Shown here piece by piece: positions 38,015 through 46,647 of a DNA stretch of 64,000 nucleotides (positions within the stretch are counted from its first letter, which is position 1; each line of letters starts with the position of its first letter). The translations under genes were made by a program, and so were the position numbers. The stretch spans positions 1 through 64,000 of the forward strand of contig JAFGDY010000053.1 of the NCBI GenBank assembly GCA_016931895.1, in the 5' to 3' direction. The notes below the pieces were generated by a model, which ran no database searches, was not told the origin of the DNA, and saw nothing but the letters and a program-made list of their open reading frames with translations. The DNA is from Anaerolineae bacterium. GTDB lineage: Bacteria; Chloroflexota; Anaerolineae; 4572-78; J111.

Positions 38015-38881
38015 TTACCCCAACTCCTTGCCCAACACCGGCATGCGCTGCCCGGTTTGCATAAAGCCAAAACGCCGGTACAGCGCGTGAGAGCGGTGGT
38101 TGTTTTCTTGGGTATTGAGGGTAATCAGGTTGACCCCCCTGGCCAGGGTGTCAATGATGGCCTGGTAGAGCAATTGCGCCCCAATGCCGCGCCCCTGGTA
38201 ATCGGGATGAACGGCCAGCCGGGCCAGGTGAGCGTGCTGGCGATAAATTTCGCACCACTCATAGCCTACAATTTGTCCGTCCAATTCGGCCACCATAAAC
38301 GATACGGCCCTGGCCAGGGCTTCGCTAAAATTGGCCGGGGGTTTGCGCCAGAATTGGGCAAAAGCCAGCCGGTCCAGGGCCAGGATGGCCGGCAGGTCGG
38401 TTAGATGAGCGATGCGGATAATCGCCGGTATCGTCACCATGGCTTGGGGCCAGGAGCCGTGCCGCTCAAAATTCACCACCCACTCGCGGGTGCTAAAACC
38501 ACGTTCCTTTAGCCCGTCAATCAACCAATCGTCGTAACTCACGTGGGCCAGGGTGGTTAAATTTTGGGTGCGGGCTTTTTGCTCAATTTGGGGCAATAAC
38601 AAATCAAGGTATGGGCTAACTCCCCACGTGTCCCGCAGGGCGGCAGCCAGAATCAGGGCCGTCTGCGGTTGTTGGGCCTCAATCATCATAAAGCCGCGCA
38701 ACCCAACCTGGTCCTCGGCCAAAAAGCCGGGGGCCGTTTTTATTTTGGCCGGTAAATTGGCCGGCGGCAGCCGTAGATGAACGCGCCGGGCGCTGTCTAC
38801 CAGCCGCAAGATACTGCGACTATCGGCCTCATTAATTGGCCGCACTATGGTTGGTTGATTGATTTTCGCCGCGCGCATCAT
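38015..38881 (-). CDS. GNAT-family N-acetyltransferase
   Basis: A 288-residue protein with a clear C-terminal GNAT fold (about 140-285). The acetyl-CoA loop is LARLAVHPDYQGRGIGAQLL, where RGIGA is the Q/RxxGxG/A motif. The final NHRSHALYRRFGF matches the RimI-type end. The first half is a weaker, possibly degenerate GNAT-like domain, giving a two-domain layout. I chose ATG at 38881, preceded by GGAG at 6 nt; a frame from 38926 adds 15 residues without a ribosome binding site. It ends 3 nt from the stop of the convergent membrane-protein gene with no visible terminator between them. The substrate is unknown. Confidence 0.85.
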   Translation of the reverse strand: MMRAAKINQPTIVRPINEADSRSILRLVDSARRVHLRLPPANLPAKIKTAPGFLAEDQVGLRGFMMIEAQQPQTALILAAALRDTWGVSPYLDLLLPQIEQKARTQNLTTLAHVSYDDWLIDGLKERGFSTREWVVNFERHGSWPQAMVTIPAIIRIAHLTDLPAILALDRLAFAQFWRKPPANFSEALARAVSFMVAELDGQIVGYEWCEIYRQHAHLARLAVHPDYQGRGIGAQLLYQAIIDTLARGVNLITLNTQENNHRSHALYRRFGFMQTGQRMPVLGKELG

Positions 38882-39032
38882 CTGGCTCCGTTTAGAGTAT
38901 TGTAGGAAGGGAAACAAATCTGTCAAAGAATGAGCCTGACTTTAGCTTTAGGCAATGAGTCCACTACTTTATTGTTGGTATTTGTGATATAATTTTACAT
39001 AGTTTGCTTGGTAAAGCGGGAGGAAATACGCT

Positions 39033-40076
39033 ATGGTGAATGGAACAAGCGTCACCGGCAAAATTTTGATTGTTGACGATGTGCCCATCAGTTTAGGCCT
39101 CATGCGAGATCAACTGGAGAACGCCGGCTTTAACGTTCTTGCTGTTTCCAGCGGGGAAGAAGCCCTGGCCCGGGTTGAGGAAATTAAGCCCGATCTTATC
39201 CTTTTGGATGTATTGATGCCCGGCCTGGATGGCTTTGAAACGTGTCGCCGTTTAAAAGAAAATGAAGCCACTCAAGATATTCCCATCATCTTTATGACGG
39301 TGCTGTCTGAAACAGCCGATAGGCTGATGGGGTTTGAGGTAGGGGCCGTTGACTATATTGCCAAATCGGCCCCGCTTGATGAAATCCTGGCTCGCGTTAG
39401 AATTCATCTTACTCTGCGCCAAACTCAGCAGGCGCTATTGGCGGCCAATGAACAACTGCAACAGGCCAACCAGGAATTAGCGCGTGAAATCACCAACCGC
39501 AACCGGGCCAAGGAGTTACTCCAACAACGCAACCGTGAGTTGGCCCTGATTAGCCGAGCCGTTCAGATGTTTAATTCCACATTTGATTTAAATCAGATTC
39601 TGCACACCATTCTTGACGAAATACACCGTTTGTTGGATATTACCGGCACCTCATTTTGGCTGTGTCTGCCGGACACGGGTGAATTGATTTGCCAACACGC
39701 CACTGGCCCTGGCAGCAACCAGGTTATTGGCTGGCGACTGGCCCCCGGACAGGGACTGGCCGGATACGCCGCCCAAACCGGTGGCGCCCTGCTGGTGTCT
39801 AACACGCGCGCCGAAGCGCGACATTTTAAGGAAGTTGACCAGAAGATCGGCCTGGAAACACGTTCTATCCTGACCATTCCGCTGACCACGCCAAACGGGG
39901 TGATTGGTGTTTTAAATGTGGTAGACACGCGAGTGGGTCGTTTTACCAAAAATGATTTGCAATTGTTAGAGCCAATCATCGCCGTAGCCACCCTGGTCAT
40001 TGAAAATGCGCGTTTGTTTGATGAGACTCGCCAGGCCCGAATGGCCGCCGGGGTTGCGCCGGAGGCGACGGAGTGA
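39033..40076 (+). CDS. Response regulator with C-terminal GAF domain
   Basis: A 347-residue signalling protein. The receiver domain (about 9-128) has acidic pocket Asp15/Asp16, phosphoacceptor Asp59 in LLDVLMPG, Thr89 and Lys111. A coiled coil follows (about 132-172), then a GAF domain (about 185-335, FWLCLPDTGELICQHAT, GVIGVLNVV). There is no histidine kinase, HTH, GGDEF or other output domain, so it is either a ligand-sensing relay that acts by protein contact or a truncated member of the multi-domain REC-GAF family. GGGAGGAAA precedes the ATG. It is a single gene, and a TATAAT lies upstream at 38988-38993. The natural partner kinase is not in the window. Confidence 0.88.
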   Translation: MVNGTSVTGKILIVDDVPISLGLMRDQLENAGFNVLAVSSGEEALARVEEIKPDLILLDVLMPGLDGFETCRRLKENEATQDIPIIFMTVLSETADRLMGFEVGAVDYIAKSAPLDEILARVRIHLTLRQTQQALLAANEQLQQANQELAREITNRNRAKELLQQRNRELALISRAVQMFNSTFDLNQILHTILDEIHRLLDITGTSFWLCLPDTGELICQHATGPGSNQVIGWRLAPGQGLAGYAAQTGGALLVSNTRAEARHFKEVDQKIGLETRSILTIPLTTPNGVIGVLNVVDTRVGRFTKNDLQLLEPIIAVATLVIENARLFDETRQARMAAGVAPEATE

Positions 40077-40122
40077 GTCTGGCCCGGCCCCAAATTGACC
40101 AGTTCCCAATTTTAAAAAACTC

Positions 40123-40151
40123 TTGACAAATCTGGCAAGATACGCTATCAT
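40123..40151 (+). promoter_or_regulatory. Promoter of the SAM riboswitch-metB unit
   Basis: A consensus TTGACA (40123-40128) is separated by exactly 17 nt from TATCAT (40146-40151), about 40 nt before the riboswitch aptamer. Confidence 0.8.
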
Positions 40152-40190
40152 CATCATTGTTTTCTTTACCAATTGAACCCAGCACTCTGT

Positions 40191-40304
40191 GCTCATCCAG
40201 AGGGGCGGAGGGACCGGCCCTATGAAGCCCCGGCAACCTGATTGGAATTTATCCCAATTTTCGGTGCCAATTCCGGCAGAATTCAACTTCTGGAAGATGA
40301 GAGC
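40191..40304 (+). promoter_or_regulatory. SAM-I (S-box) riboswitch aptamer
   Basis: The S-box core is clear: GGCGGAGGGACCGGCCC then TATGAAGCCCCGGCAACC (kink-turn and joining regions) and GGTGCCAATTCCGGCAG. P1 is formed by GCTCATC (40191-40197) with GATGAG (40296-40301). A small alternative hairpin AGCAC/GTGCT (40181-40193) overlaps the 5' arm of P1. S-adenosylmethionine binding stabilises P1 and favours the terminator just downstream, shutting off the methionine-synthesis gene metB. Confidence 0.95.
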
Positions 40305-40324
40305 GAATCGAGCGACGACGCCCG

Positions 40325-40351
40325 GCCTCTTCTTTAGGAAGGGGCTTTTTT
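40325..40351 (+). terminator. Riboswitch expression-platform terminator
   Basis: GCCTCTTC (40325-40332) pairs with GAAGGGGC (40338-40345), including one wobble, then six T. It lies 20 nt past the aptamer and is the likely SAM-controlled terminator. Confidence 0.8.
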
Positions 40352-40370
40352 ATTAACCGCGCCCCATCCA

Positions 40371-40408
40371 AAAGGGCCTCTTATCTTCCGGTAAGAGGCC
40401 CTTTTTTT
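40371..40408 (+). terminator. Second tandem terminator before metB
   Basis: AAAGGGCCTCTTA (40371-40383) and its perfect complement (40392-40404) form a 13-bp stem with an 8-nt loop followed by seven T. It sits between the riboswitch terminator and the metB ribosome binding site, so readthrough has to pass two terminators. Its GGCCTCTT arm repeats part of the first terminator arm, which would allow alternative pairing between the two. Confidence 0.85.
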
Positions 40409-40441
40409 GTTTGTAACATTTAAAATTAAGGAGATTATTTG

Positions 40442-41704
40442 ATGACCAACCAACATTTAAGCACCCGCGTTGTTCATGCCGGTGAAGATCGGGTGAAACC
40501 TTATCACGCGCTCACCACGCCCCTGGTTCAAACCAGCACTTTTACTTTTGAAAACACCCGCGATCTGGTTAATTTCCAGGAAGCCCACAAGTGGGGCGCG
40601 CAGAATGGACGAGAGGAGTACGGGCGCTACGGCAATCCCACCGTGGCCGCGGTTGAGGCTAAACTGGCTAACCTGGATAGCGGCGAGGCAGCCTGCCTTT
40701 TTGCCAGTGGCATGGCGGCGGTCACTTCAACCTTGCTTAGCCTGCTGGCAGCGGGCGACCATGTGATTTTTACCAACGATTGTTATCGTCGCACCCGCCA
40801 ATTTGTAACCCAATTTTTGGCCCGCTACGGAGTAGAGTCGTCTCAGGTGCCAATGGGGAATTATGAAGCGTTGGAGGCAGCTATTCAACCCAATACTAAA
40901 GTCATCCTGTCCGAGTCGCCGACCAATCCTTACGTGCGGGTGTTGGATTTAAAGAAATTGGTGGCTATGGCCCACCGGCACAATATCAAAACGGTGGTTG
41001 ACAGCACCTTTGCCACACCCATCAACCAGCGGCCGCTGGAATTTGGGGTTGACTTTGTGATCCATTCGGCCACCAAATACCTGGGCGGCCACAACGATTT
41101 GCTGGCCGGGGTGGTGATTTGTTCGGATTATTTGATGGGAGCCATTAGGGAAACACAGGGGATGCTTGGCGATATCAGCGATCCCCACTCGGCCTATCTG
41201 CTGCTGCGGGGGCTAAAAACGCTGGAATTGCGGGTGCAACGCCAGAATCAAACTGCCGATAAAATTGCCCATTTCCTGGCCAAACATCCGGCGGTGCGGC
41301 GCGTTTATTACCCCGGCCTGGTCAGCCATCCCGATTACGAGGTGGCAGTGGAGCAAATGTCGGGGTTTGGCGGGGTGGTCAGCTTTGAATTGGAAACCGA
41401 TTTAGCCGGTACCGGCCACTTTATTGACCGCCTGCAAATTCCCTATATTGGTCCCAGCCTGGGCGGCGTGGAGTCGTTGGTGGGGCAGGTGGCCCAAACC
41501 TCTTATTATGAATTTTCTTCTGAAGAACGAGCCAAAATTGGCATCAGCGACAGTTTGGTGCGGCTGGCCGTGGGCATCGAGTCTGCGGATGATTTGCTGG
41601 CCGATCTGGCCCAGGCTTTGGATAAAACGTTTCAAACAGAAACACTTTTTCAAGCCATAGATGGAGAGGCCAAAGTAACGCCGGCGGTAATATATCGGCA
41701 GTAG
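40442..41704 (+). CDS. metB: Cystathionine gamma-synthase (plant/cyanobacterial type)
   Basis: A 420-residue PLP enzyme of the Cys/Met metabolism family. It joins cysteine to an activated homoserine ester to make cystathionine on the way to methionine. The PLP lysine is Lys212 in [46 protein letters not shown] and [13 protein letters not shown] match the plant/cyanobacterial CGS lineage more than the methionine gamma-lyase one. ATG at 40442 has GGAG 9 nt upstream; the frame also opens at a TTG one codon earlier. Expression is under the SAM-I riboswitch and tandem terminators directly upstream, which supports a methionine-biosynthetic rather than catabolic role. No other methionine gene is adjacent. 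A MetY/MetZ-like sulfhydrylase activity is the main alternative. Confidence 0.87.
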   Translation: MTNQHLSTRVVHAGEDRVKPYHALTTPLVQTSTFTFENTRDLVNFQEAHKWGAQNGREEYGRYGNPTVAAVEAKLANLDSGEAACLFASGMAAVTSTLLSLLAAGDHVIFTNDCYRRTRQFVTQFLARYGVESSQVPMGNYEALEAAIQPNTKVILSESPTNPYVRVLDLKKLVAMAHRHNIKTVVDSTFATPINQRPLEFGVDFVIHSATKYLGGHNDLLAGVVICSDYLMGAIRETQGMLGDISDPHSAYLLLRGLKTLELRVQRQNQTADKIAHFLAKHPAVRRVYYPGLVSHPDYEVAVEQMSGFGGVVSFELETDLAGTGHFIDRLQIPYIGPSLGGVESLVGQVAQTSYYEFSSEERAKIGISDSLVRLAVGIESADDLLADLAQALDKTFQTETLFQAIDGEAKVTPAVIYRQ

Positions 41705-41949
41705 AAAAAGGCAAATTCAATAAGCAAACCGCCCTTTGTTTTGTGGTTACTGGTTGTTTTGGGTAGCAAAAAAGGCTGGGCTTTGGTTAACCCTGTGGAG
41801 GTGTTCTCCAGATGATTCATCTCTGGCTTCATTTGAAATCCCCTCCTTTCCGGGCTACAATTAGGTAAGTCTATTTTTCTCGTGGCCTGGTTCAATGCTG
41901 CGCTTGTAGAATTTTTGCATTTCAAATGTTCATCACCAAGGGGGAAACC

Positions 41950-43398
41950 ATGTCGAAACCAAGTATAACAATTAAAAGGAAATATAGTGTCCAGAGAATG
42001 ATGGGTACAGTTATGATGTCTAAAAAAAATAAATATTTGTCGGTAATTATTCTTTTGGCCGGGCTGTTTTTATTCATTCTGCCGCCGCTACTGGTTCAGG
42101 CCAACGGCCCCATATTTACTCTTACCAAGAGTGTTGATCGTGATAAACCTCATCCAGGCCAGCGGGTAACTTATATGATTGTTGTTAACAATAACGGCGC
42201 CATAGCAACCAACGCCGTCATCTCTGATACTCTGGACAGTAATCTTACTTTTGCCGGACCGGTTACCTTGCAGGGCAGCACCGGCACGGTGGCCCAAAAT
42301 GCCGGTGATCTGCCCCGGCTGGTTAGAAACGTGACTATTAACCCCAACACCACCATTACCGTTACCTTCCCGGTTACCGTTAACAGCGGCTTGGCTAATG
42401 GATTGCAAATTGCCAACACCGCCGCGGTAACCAGCAGCGAGGTAATGACGCCAACAACAGGCAGTCAGGTGGTTACAGTTAGTTACTATTACGCCTACTT
42501 ACCCGTAATCTTTAAAGCGTTAGATGGGTGGCTAGCCCAAACTTCTGGAACTGGGAATTCACTCTATGGGATAGGTTGCAAACCTTACACTAGCGTTGAT
42601 TGCGTTGTGGGCGGGCAGGCAGTGACCTTAAATACCAGTGATGGTGGCGATAACTGGAGTTTGGTCAACGTGAGCGCCGGGCTGGTGTTATATGACGTTA
42701 GTTGTCCCACCGCCGCAAAATGTGTCGCCGTAGGCAAAGGCAGCCCCGGCGTAATTTTGGTTTCTAACGATGGCGGGAAAACCTGGCCCTGGAATTTTAA
42801 CCAAACGTATCAGATGAATGCGGTAGATTGTCCCTCGGCTACCCAATGCGTGGCGGTTGGGGAAGATAGCGAAGCCAGGGTGACGGATGATGGCGGGCAA
42901 ACTTGGATCAATGGCAGAATGGGAAACACGCCTCTGTACGGCGTTGATTGTTTTGCCGAAAAAACTTGTTGGATGGTTGGGCTGGGGGGCCGGATCATTG
43001 GCACCTATCCTAATCCAAATGGTCCGGGGGGAATAGGGATTATTTCAAAGATAGATTTATTCACCAACCCGGTGCAAACTCTTATGTCGGTTAGCTGTGT
43101 TGATGGTGATAATTGCGTGGCGGTGGGCACAGATGGCGTGGTGGCCCAAAAAATCAACGGCGGGGCCTGGACGCCTTTAAGTTCAGGCACAACCAACCAT
43201 CTGAATGGCGTTAGCTGTTCCTCAACCTCGCTTTGTTTTGCCGTTGGGGCCAACGGCACTATTCTGCGCTCCAATAATGGCGGCAGCGCCTGGAGTGCAG
43301 AAACTTCGCCCACTACTCAAACCCTGAATGGCATTGATTGTATAGGGGGTTCTTGCATTATTGTGGGAACCAACGGCACCATTCTGCGGCGACATTAA
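41950..43398 (+). CDS. Exported DUF11 and HCF136-like propeller protein
   Basis: A 482-residue secreted or surface protein. A signal-anchor lies near residues 28-52 (YLSVIILLAGLFLFILPPLL). A DUF11-type beta-sandwich follows (about 55-175, TLTKSVDRDKPHPGQRVTY, VISDTLDSNLTFAG). The rest is a propeller made of repeats with SNDGGKTW/DDGGQTW blades and paired cysteines (VDCPSATQCVAVG, VSCVDGDNCVAVG), as in photosystem-assembly HCF136-like/BNR proteins. I chose ATG at 41950 because AAGGGGGAAACC precedes it. A later in-frame ATG near 42016 would put the signal at the very N terminus and is a real alternative. Tandem cysteines probably make disulphides outside the cell. Function is unknown; adhesion or envelope roles are usual guesses for such architecture. 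Confidence 0.8.
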   Translation: MSKPSITIKRKYSVQRMMGTVMMSKKNKYLSVIILLAGLFLFILPPLLVQANGPIFTLTKSVDRDKPHPGQRVTYMIVVNNNGAIATNAVISDTLDSNLTFAGPVTLQGSTGTVAQNAGDLPRLVRNVTINPNTTITVTFPVTVNSGLANGLQIANTAAVTSSEVMTPTTGSQVVTVSYYYAYLPVIFKALDGWLAQTSGTGNSLYGIGCKPYTSVDCVVGGQAVTLNTSDGGDNWSLVNVSAGLVLYDVSCPTAAKCVAVGKGSPGVILVSNDGGKTWPWNFNQTYQMNAVDCPSATQCVAVGEDSEARVTDDGGQTWINGRMGNTPLYGVDCFAEKTCWMVGLGGRIIGTYPNPNGPGGIGIISKIDLFTNPVQTLMSVSCVDGDNCVAVGTDGVVAQKINGGAWTPLSSGTTNHLNGVSCSSTSLCFAVGANGTILRSNNGGSAWSAETSPTTQTLNGIDCIGGSCIIVGTNGTILRRH

Positions 43399-43503
43399 CA
43401 GGTTAATGGAGGATTATTGGCCTCAACAGAATTTAACCGGTATAATGGTTGAAATTTTTTCCAAAGTCTTTCAAATTTCGATCCTCTGGGCTGGGAGGGT
43501 TCA

Positions 43504-44421
43504 ATGTTGGCCAAAGTTACCAGTTGCGCCGTTGTAGGTTTGGACGGCGCATTGATTGAAGTAGAGATTGACATCTCGCGGGGTTTGCCCTCGATGACCA
43601 TTGTTGGTTTGCCCGACGCCGCCGTGCAAGAGAGCCGCGAGCGGGTGCGGGCAGCCATAAAAAATTCCGGCCTGCCTTTTCCCTCGGAACGTTTGACCGT
43701 GAACCTGGCCCCGGCTGACATCCGCAAGGCCGGCCCGGCCTACGACCTGCCCATTGCCATTGGCATTCTGTTGGCCTCGGAGCAGATTTACGGCGAGGTG
43801 GGCCAGGCCATTGTGATGGGCGAGTTATCGCTGGACGGTGGCGTGCGCCACGTGAGCGGGGTGCTGCCGATGGCCAATTTAGCCAAACAGGAAGGCTTCA
43901 CCACCCTCTTTGTCCCCGCCACGGATGCCGCCGAAGCTTCGCTGATTGAAGGGCTGACTGTTTATCCGCTTGAAACCCTGCTGCAATTGGTGGACCATCT
44001 GAGCGGCCACCAGAAATTAGCCCCTTATGCCGTCAACTTTTCCCTGGACGGCGACCCACCGCCTTATGCCTGCGACCTGGCGGAGATCAAGGGGCAGGAG
44101 CATGTCAAACGCGCCCTGGAAGTGGCCGCGGCCGGGGGACACAATATGTTGATGAGCGGGCCGCCGGGAGCGGGCAAAACCCTGATCGCTCGTTCAATGC
44201 CCGGTATTTTGCCCAAGATGACGGTGGAAGAGGCTTTAGACGTAACCCGGATTTACTCCGTGGCCGACCAACTTTCGCCGGATGAGCCGCTGGTGCGCCA
44301 CCGGCCGTTTCGCTCGCCGCACCATACGGTGAGTTACGCGGGCTTGATTGGTGGCGGGCGCTGGCCCAAACCCGGCGAGATCAGCCTGGCGCATCGTGGG
44401 GTCTTGTTTCTGAACAGTTGA
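43504..44421 (+). pseudogene. comM: comM/yifB Mg-chelatase-like ATPase, 5' part, interrupted
   Basis: The first ~303 residues of the ComM/YifB AAA+ helicase family: N-terminal ChlI-like domain (VVGLDGALIEVEIDISRGLP, LAPADIRKAGPAYDLPIA), linker, then Walker A SGPPGAGKT. The frame ends abruptly at HRGVLFLNS followed by TGA, where intact relatives read GVLFLDE(L/M)PEF, the Walker B motif. From the codon after FL the DNA belongs to the mobile element, so the gene is split inside Walker B and the remaining ~200 codons lie beyond the right end of the window. ComM helps branch migration during natural transformation in species that do it. The N-terminal fragment could still be translated, but it lacks Walker B and should not hydrolyse ATP. 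Confidence 0.9.
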
Positions 44422-46405
44422 CATCTTTGATATACGCCAAACACTCATCATCATCACCACCTCCCCCAATACGCTTCAAATAATCAAAATAGGTTTCTGT
44501 ATCTTTTATAGGTTTGGGGACGAATTTGCGCATCCCGTTTCTTGTTGTTCTATAATATTTATCTCTGATCATCTCCCACTTTCGATGAGGAAAAGCCCTA
44601 GCTATTTGGATCTGATCAGCGCCAGAAGCAACCAGTGATAACAGTTCTTCTACCTCGTAAGGAAGCCATTGTGTCCCTGTCGTCGATTGCCGGGGAAGCA
44701 CTATCTCATCTGATGTTCTATCTTTCCAACGAATAACAAGGCGCAAACCATGTCCATCTGTCGGGTTAGCTTCTATCCTTTGAATAAACGAAAGTAAAAC
44801 CTCTCGTTTTTCATCTCTGGTCATAGTACCCCAATTCTCAAGCACTTCACCGCAATTTTCCCTAATTTTCTTTAACCGATTGATTTGAGATATATTACCC
44901 GTATCGGTAGCCAGTTCAGATTGTAAGCGATTGATCTCAGCCTGTGCATCTTCATATTTCTGTTGTGCGGCAGCGATCATTTCAGGATTTGTTAAGGTGC
45001 TCAAACTACCAACCAGATTTTCTTTTATAGTTGTAAGTTGATCTAACTGGGCACGTTTGACCTTTTGCTTTTCTTCAAACTCTTCGATATAGGCGTTAAC
45101 AGAGTCTTCCCAAGTATCAAAGTCGAAGGTGGCTTGTAGCTTACCTGTTATCAACGAACTGATCGTTTCGTCTACAAAATCCGCAGCTTTACTCCATAAA
45201 TACTTTGTATCATCATGTATAGACCAATACGTATAAGTATAATGTTGGAGAGGGCTTACCCAATTTGAACCCACTCGCCGCCACTCCCCATCCTCCTGAG
45301 AAAATACTAGACCTACACATAATGGTCTCTCCTTTGGCCGTTCTTCTTCTTTTTGTGGCCTACGGTATTGACGGGCAGGATTGTAATTTGGATTCTTTTT
45401 TCCATCCAAAGTTACTTTTGACAGAAAATTGAACGCCCTCATAAACAACTCTTCGTCAATAATTGCCTCATGGTTATCCCAGTGCACAATATTCCCATTG
45501 ACCATCCAATGCCCAAGATACATCGCATTTGTAAACATGCTGATAAGAGCAGTCCGGCTCAAACACCACTTTCCGCCAGTCTGTCTTATTCGATAAACGA
45601 TCTTAAATCCCTCTGGTGGCTGACACTCTTTAGGGTTTGGGAAATACGGTCCGTGTTCATTAATATACCTCACAGTAGTTCTGGCTTGACCTCCAAATGA
45701 AACAAATAATCTAAAATATTCTCGTGTGACATCGGCAAAAGGTTGGAATTCTACCAGTTTACGCCAGTTGGGGTTAGGACTACCACTGGGTAGTGTTTTT
45801 CTCATATCTATCATGAAGCCAAGAGGGATAGGTGGCCCTGCCCATAACCCGTTGTCCAGTAAACGCCGCTTTGCCTTTTGTAGTCGGCCTTTTACATAGG
45901 AATCGATATACTCAGCAGCCATTTCTGACTTGAACCGAAACTGCCGAGCGTGAAATGTCCCTAGTTGCGGGTGAGAGAAGTTGTAAACCACAGTAGGGGT
46001 GATAACCAACACGTTATGAGATTTACAGGCTTCGATAAAGATGTTGACTTGAATTTGAGTGATGTCTCTGAACAAGCGATCTTCATCTTGACAGGCAACA
46101 GCACCGATTTTGTCATTTGTAATTAAACTAAAAAGGGTGCTCATGCCTTCGCGTTCATCAATCTTGGTTGTACCGCTGATTCCCGCGTCCATATCAATCA
46201 TTATTATTTTGTCCTTTGCCCATCCCCGGCCCTTCAACAGTTCCACCATATCAACTGTTTGAATAGTAGTTGAGATATTACCTATTTGTGCTTCGGTTGA
46301 CTGGCGATAATACACGGCAACCGGTAGATGCAACGGCAGTTGGGTGTCACCAAACAAAGCATCATCTTTTTTTGTGATAGGCTGGTATCTTGTTCTTCCC
46401 ATCAT
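44381..46405 (-). CDS. Large serine recombinase (integrase)
   Basis: A 674-residue site-specific recombinase. The catalytic resolvase-type domain (about 27-185) has nucleophile Ser36 in YYRQSTEAQ, the DAGISGTTKIDEREGM loop and CQDEDRLFRD. A Recombinase domain (about 210-330) and a long coiled coil (about 455-560) follow. The usual zinc-ribbon cysteines are missing: the equivalent region reads CVGLVFSQEDGEWRRVG and retains only one cysteine. The last ~11 residues (SETRPHDAPG) are read from the antisense strand of host comM, because the junction is near 44412 while the stop is at 44381. The protein's C terminus would therefore change on excision. AAGGGG lies 6 nt before ATGATG. This enzyme should mediate integration into comM and, with a directionality factor, excision. 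Confidence 0.92.
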   Translation of the reverse strand: MMGRTRYQPITKKDDALFGDTQLPLHLPVAVYYRQSTEAQIGNISTTIQTVDMVELLKGRGWAKDKIIMIDMDAGISGTTKIDEREGMSTLFSLITNDKIGAVACQDEDRLFRDITQIQVNIFIEACKSHNVLVITPTVVYNFSHPQLGTFHARQFRFKSEMAAEYIDSYVKGRLQKAKRRLLDNGLWAGPPIPLGFMIDMRKTLPSGSPNPNWRKLVEFQPFADVTREYFRLFVSFGGQARTTVRYINEHGPYFPNPKECQPPEGFKIVYRIRQTGGKWCLSRTALISMFTNAMYLGHWMVNGNIVHWDNHEAIIDEELFMRAFNFLSKVTLDGKKNPNYNPARQYRRPQKEEERPKERPLCVGLVFSQEDGEWRRVGSNWVSPLQHYTYTYWSIHDDTKYLWSKAADFVDETISSLITGKLQATFDFDTWEDSVNAYIEEFEEKQKVKRAQLDQLTTIKENLVGSLSTLTNPEMIAAAQQKYEDAQAEINRLQSELATDTGNISQINRLKKIRENCGEVLENWGTMTRDEKREVLLSFIQRIEANPTDGHGLRLVIRWKDRTSDEIVLPRQSTTGTQWLPYEVEELLSLVASGADQIQIARAFPHRKWEMIRDKYYRTTRNGMRKFVPKPIKDTETYFDYLKRIGGGGDDDECLAYIKDVNCSETRPHDAPG
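44401..44415. other. Left chromosome-element junction (attL) in comM
   Basis: comM coding sequence is recognisable through GTCTTGTTTCTG (44401-44412). The next bases (AACAGTTG) no longer encode the conserved D-E of Walker B. The crossover of the serine recombinase must fall within or next to this stretch. The exact core cannot be defined without the right junction. Confidence 0.75.
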
Positions 46406-46528
46406 GAATTCCCCTTTCTATCTGCGGTAGTCCGTAGATATGCCTTAATCAAAACTTTGTATGCCGTCTTAAGATCAAGTTGTTTCCTAATTGGTGGTTT
46501 ATTCTTTTGTTGTTTTTTCATCAATTAC

Positions 46529-46559
46529 TTGGCTAACAATTACGTAAACCATTAGCCAA
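46529..46559. promoter_or_regulatory. Inverted repeat upstream of the recombinase gene
   Basis: TTGGCTAA (46529-46536) and TTAGCCAA (46552-46559) are perfect 8-bp arms with a 15-nt spacer. They lie about 125-155 bp upstream of the recombinase ATG in an A+T-rich region, a plausible operator for an element-encoded regulator. Confidence 0.5.
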
Positions 46560-46585
46560 TTATGATTTTTTTATAACTTTTTGAT

Positions 46586-46647
46586 GAGTGTAAAGTGTAA
46601 TCTCCCGGTGCAACCGGTGTAAACTACACCTTACACCTTTACACCTT
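46586..46647. repeat. Cluster of GTGTAA/TTACAC repeats
   Basis: Several copies of GTGTAA or its complement TTACAC sit here, including GGTGTA-AAC-TACACC and a direct run TACACCTTACACCTTTACAC. The right part encodes the last residues of the FtsK-like protein. It may be a binding array (iteron-like or operator) or part of the 3' end structure of that transcript. Confidence 0.5.

Noticed and set aside
41650-41925. Minus-strand 91-codon frame between metB and the propeller gene
   Set aside because: No family-like sequence and it overlaps the metB 3' end; the interval holds nothing I can support.
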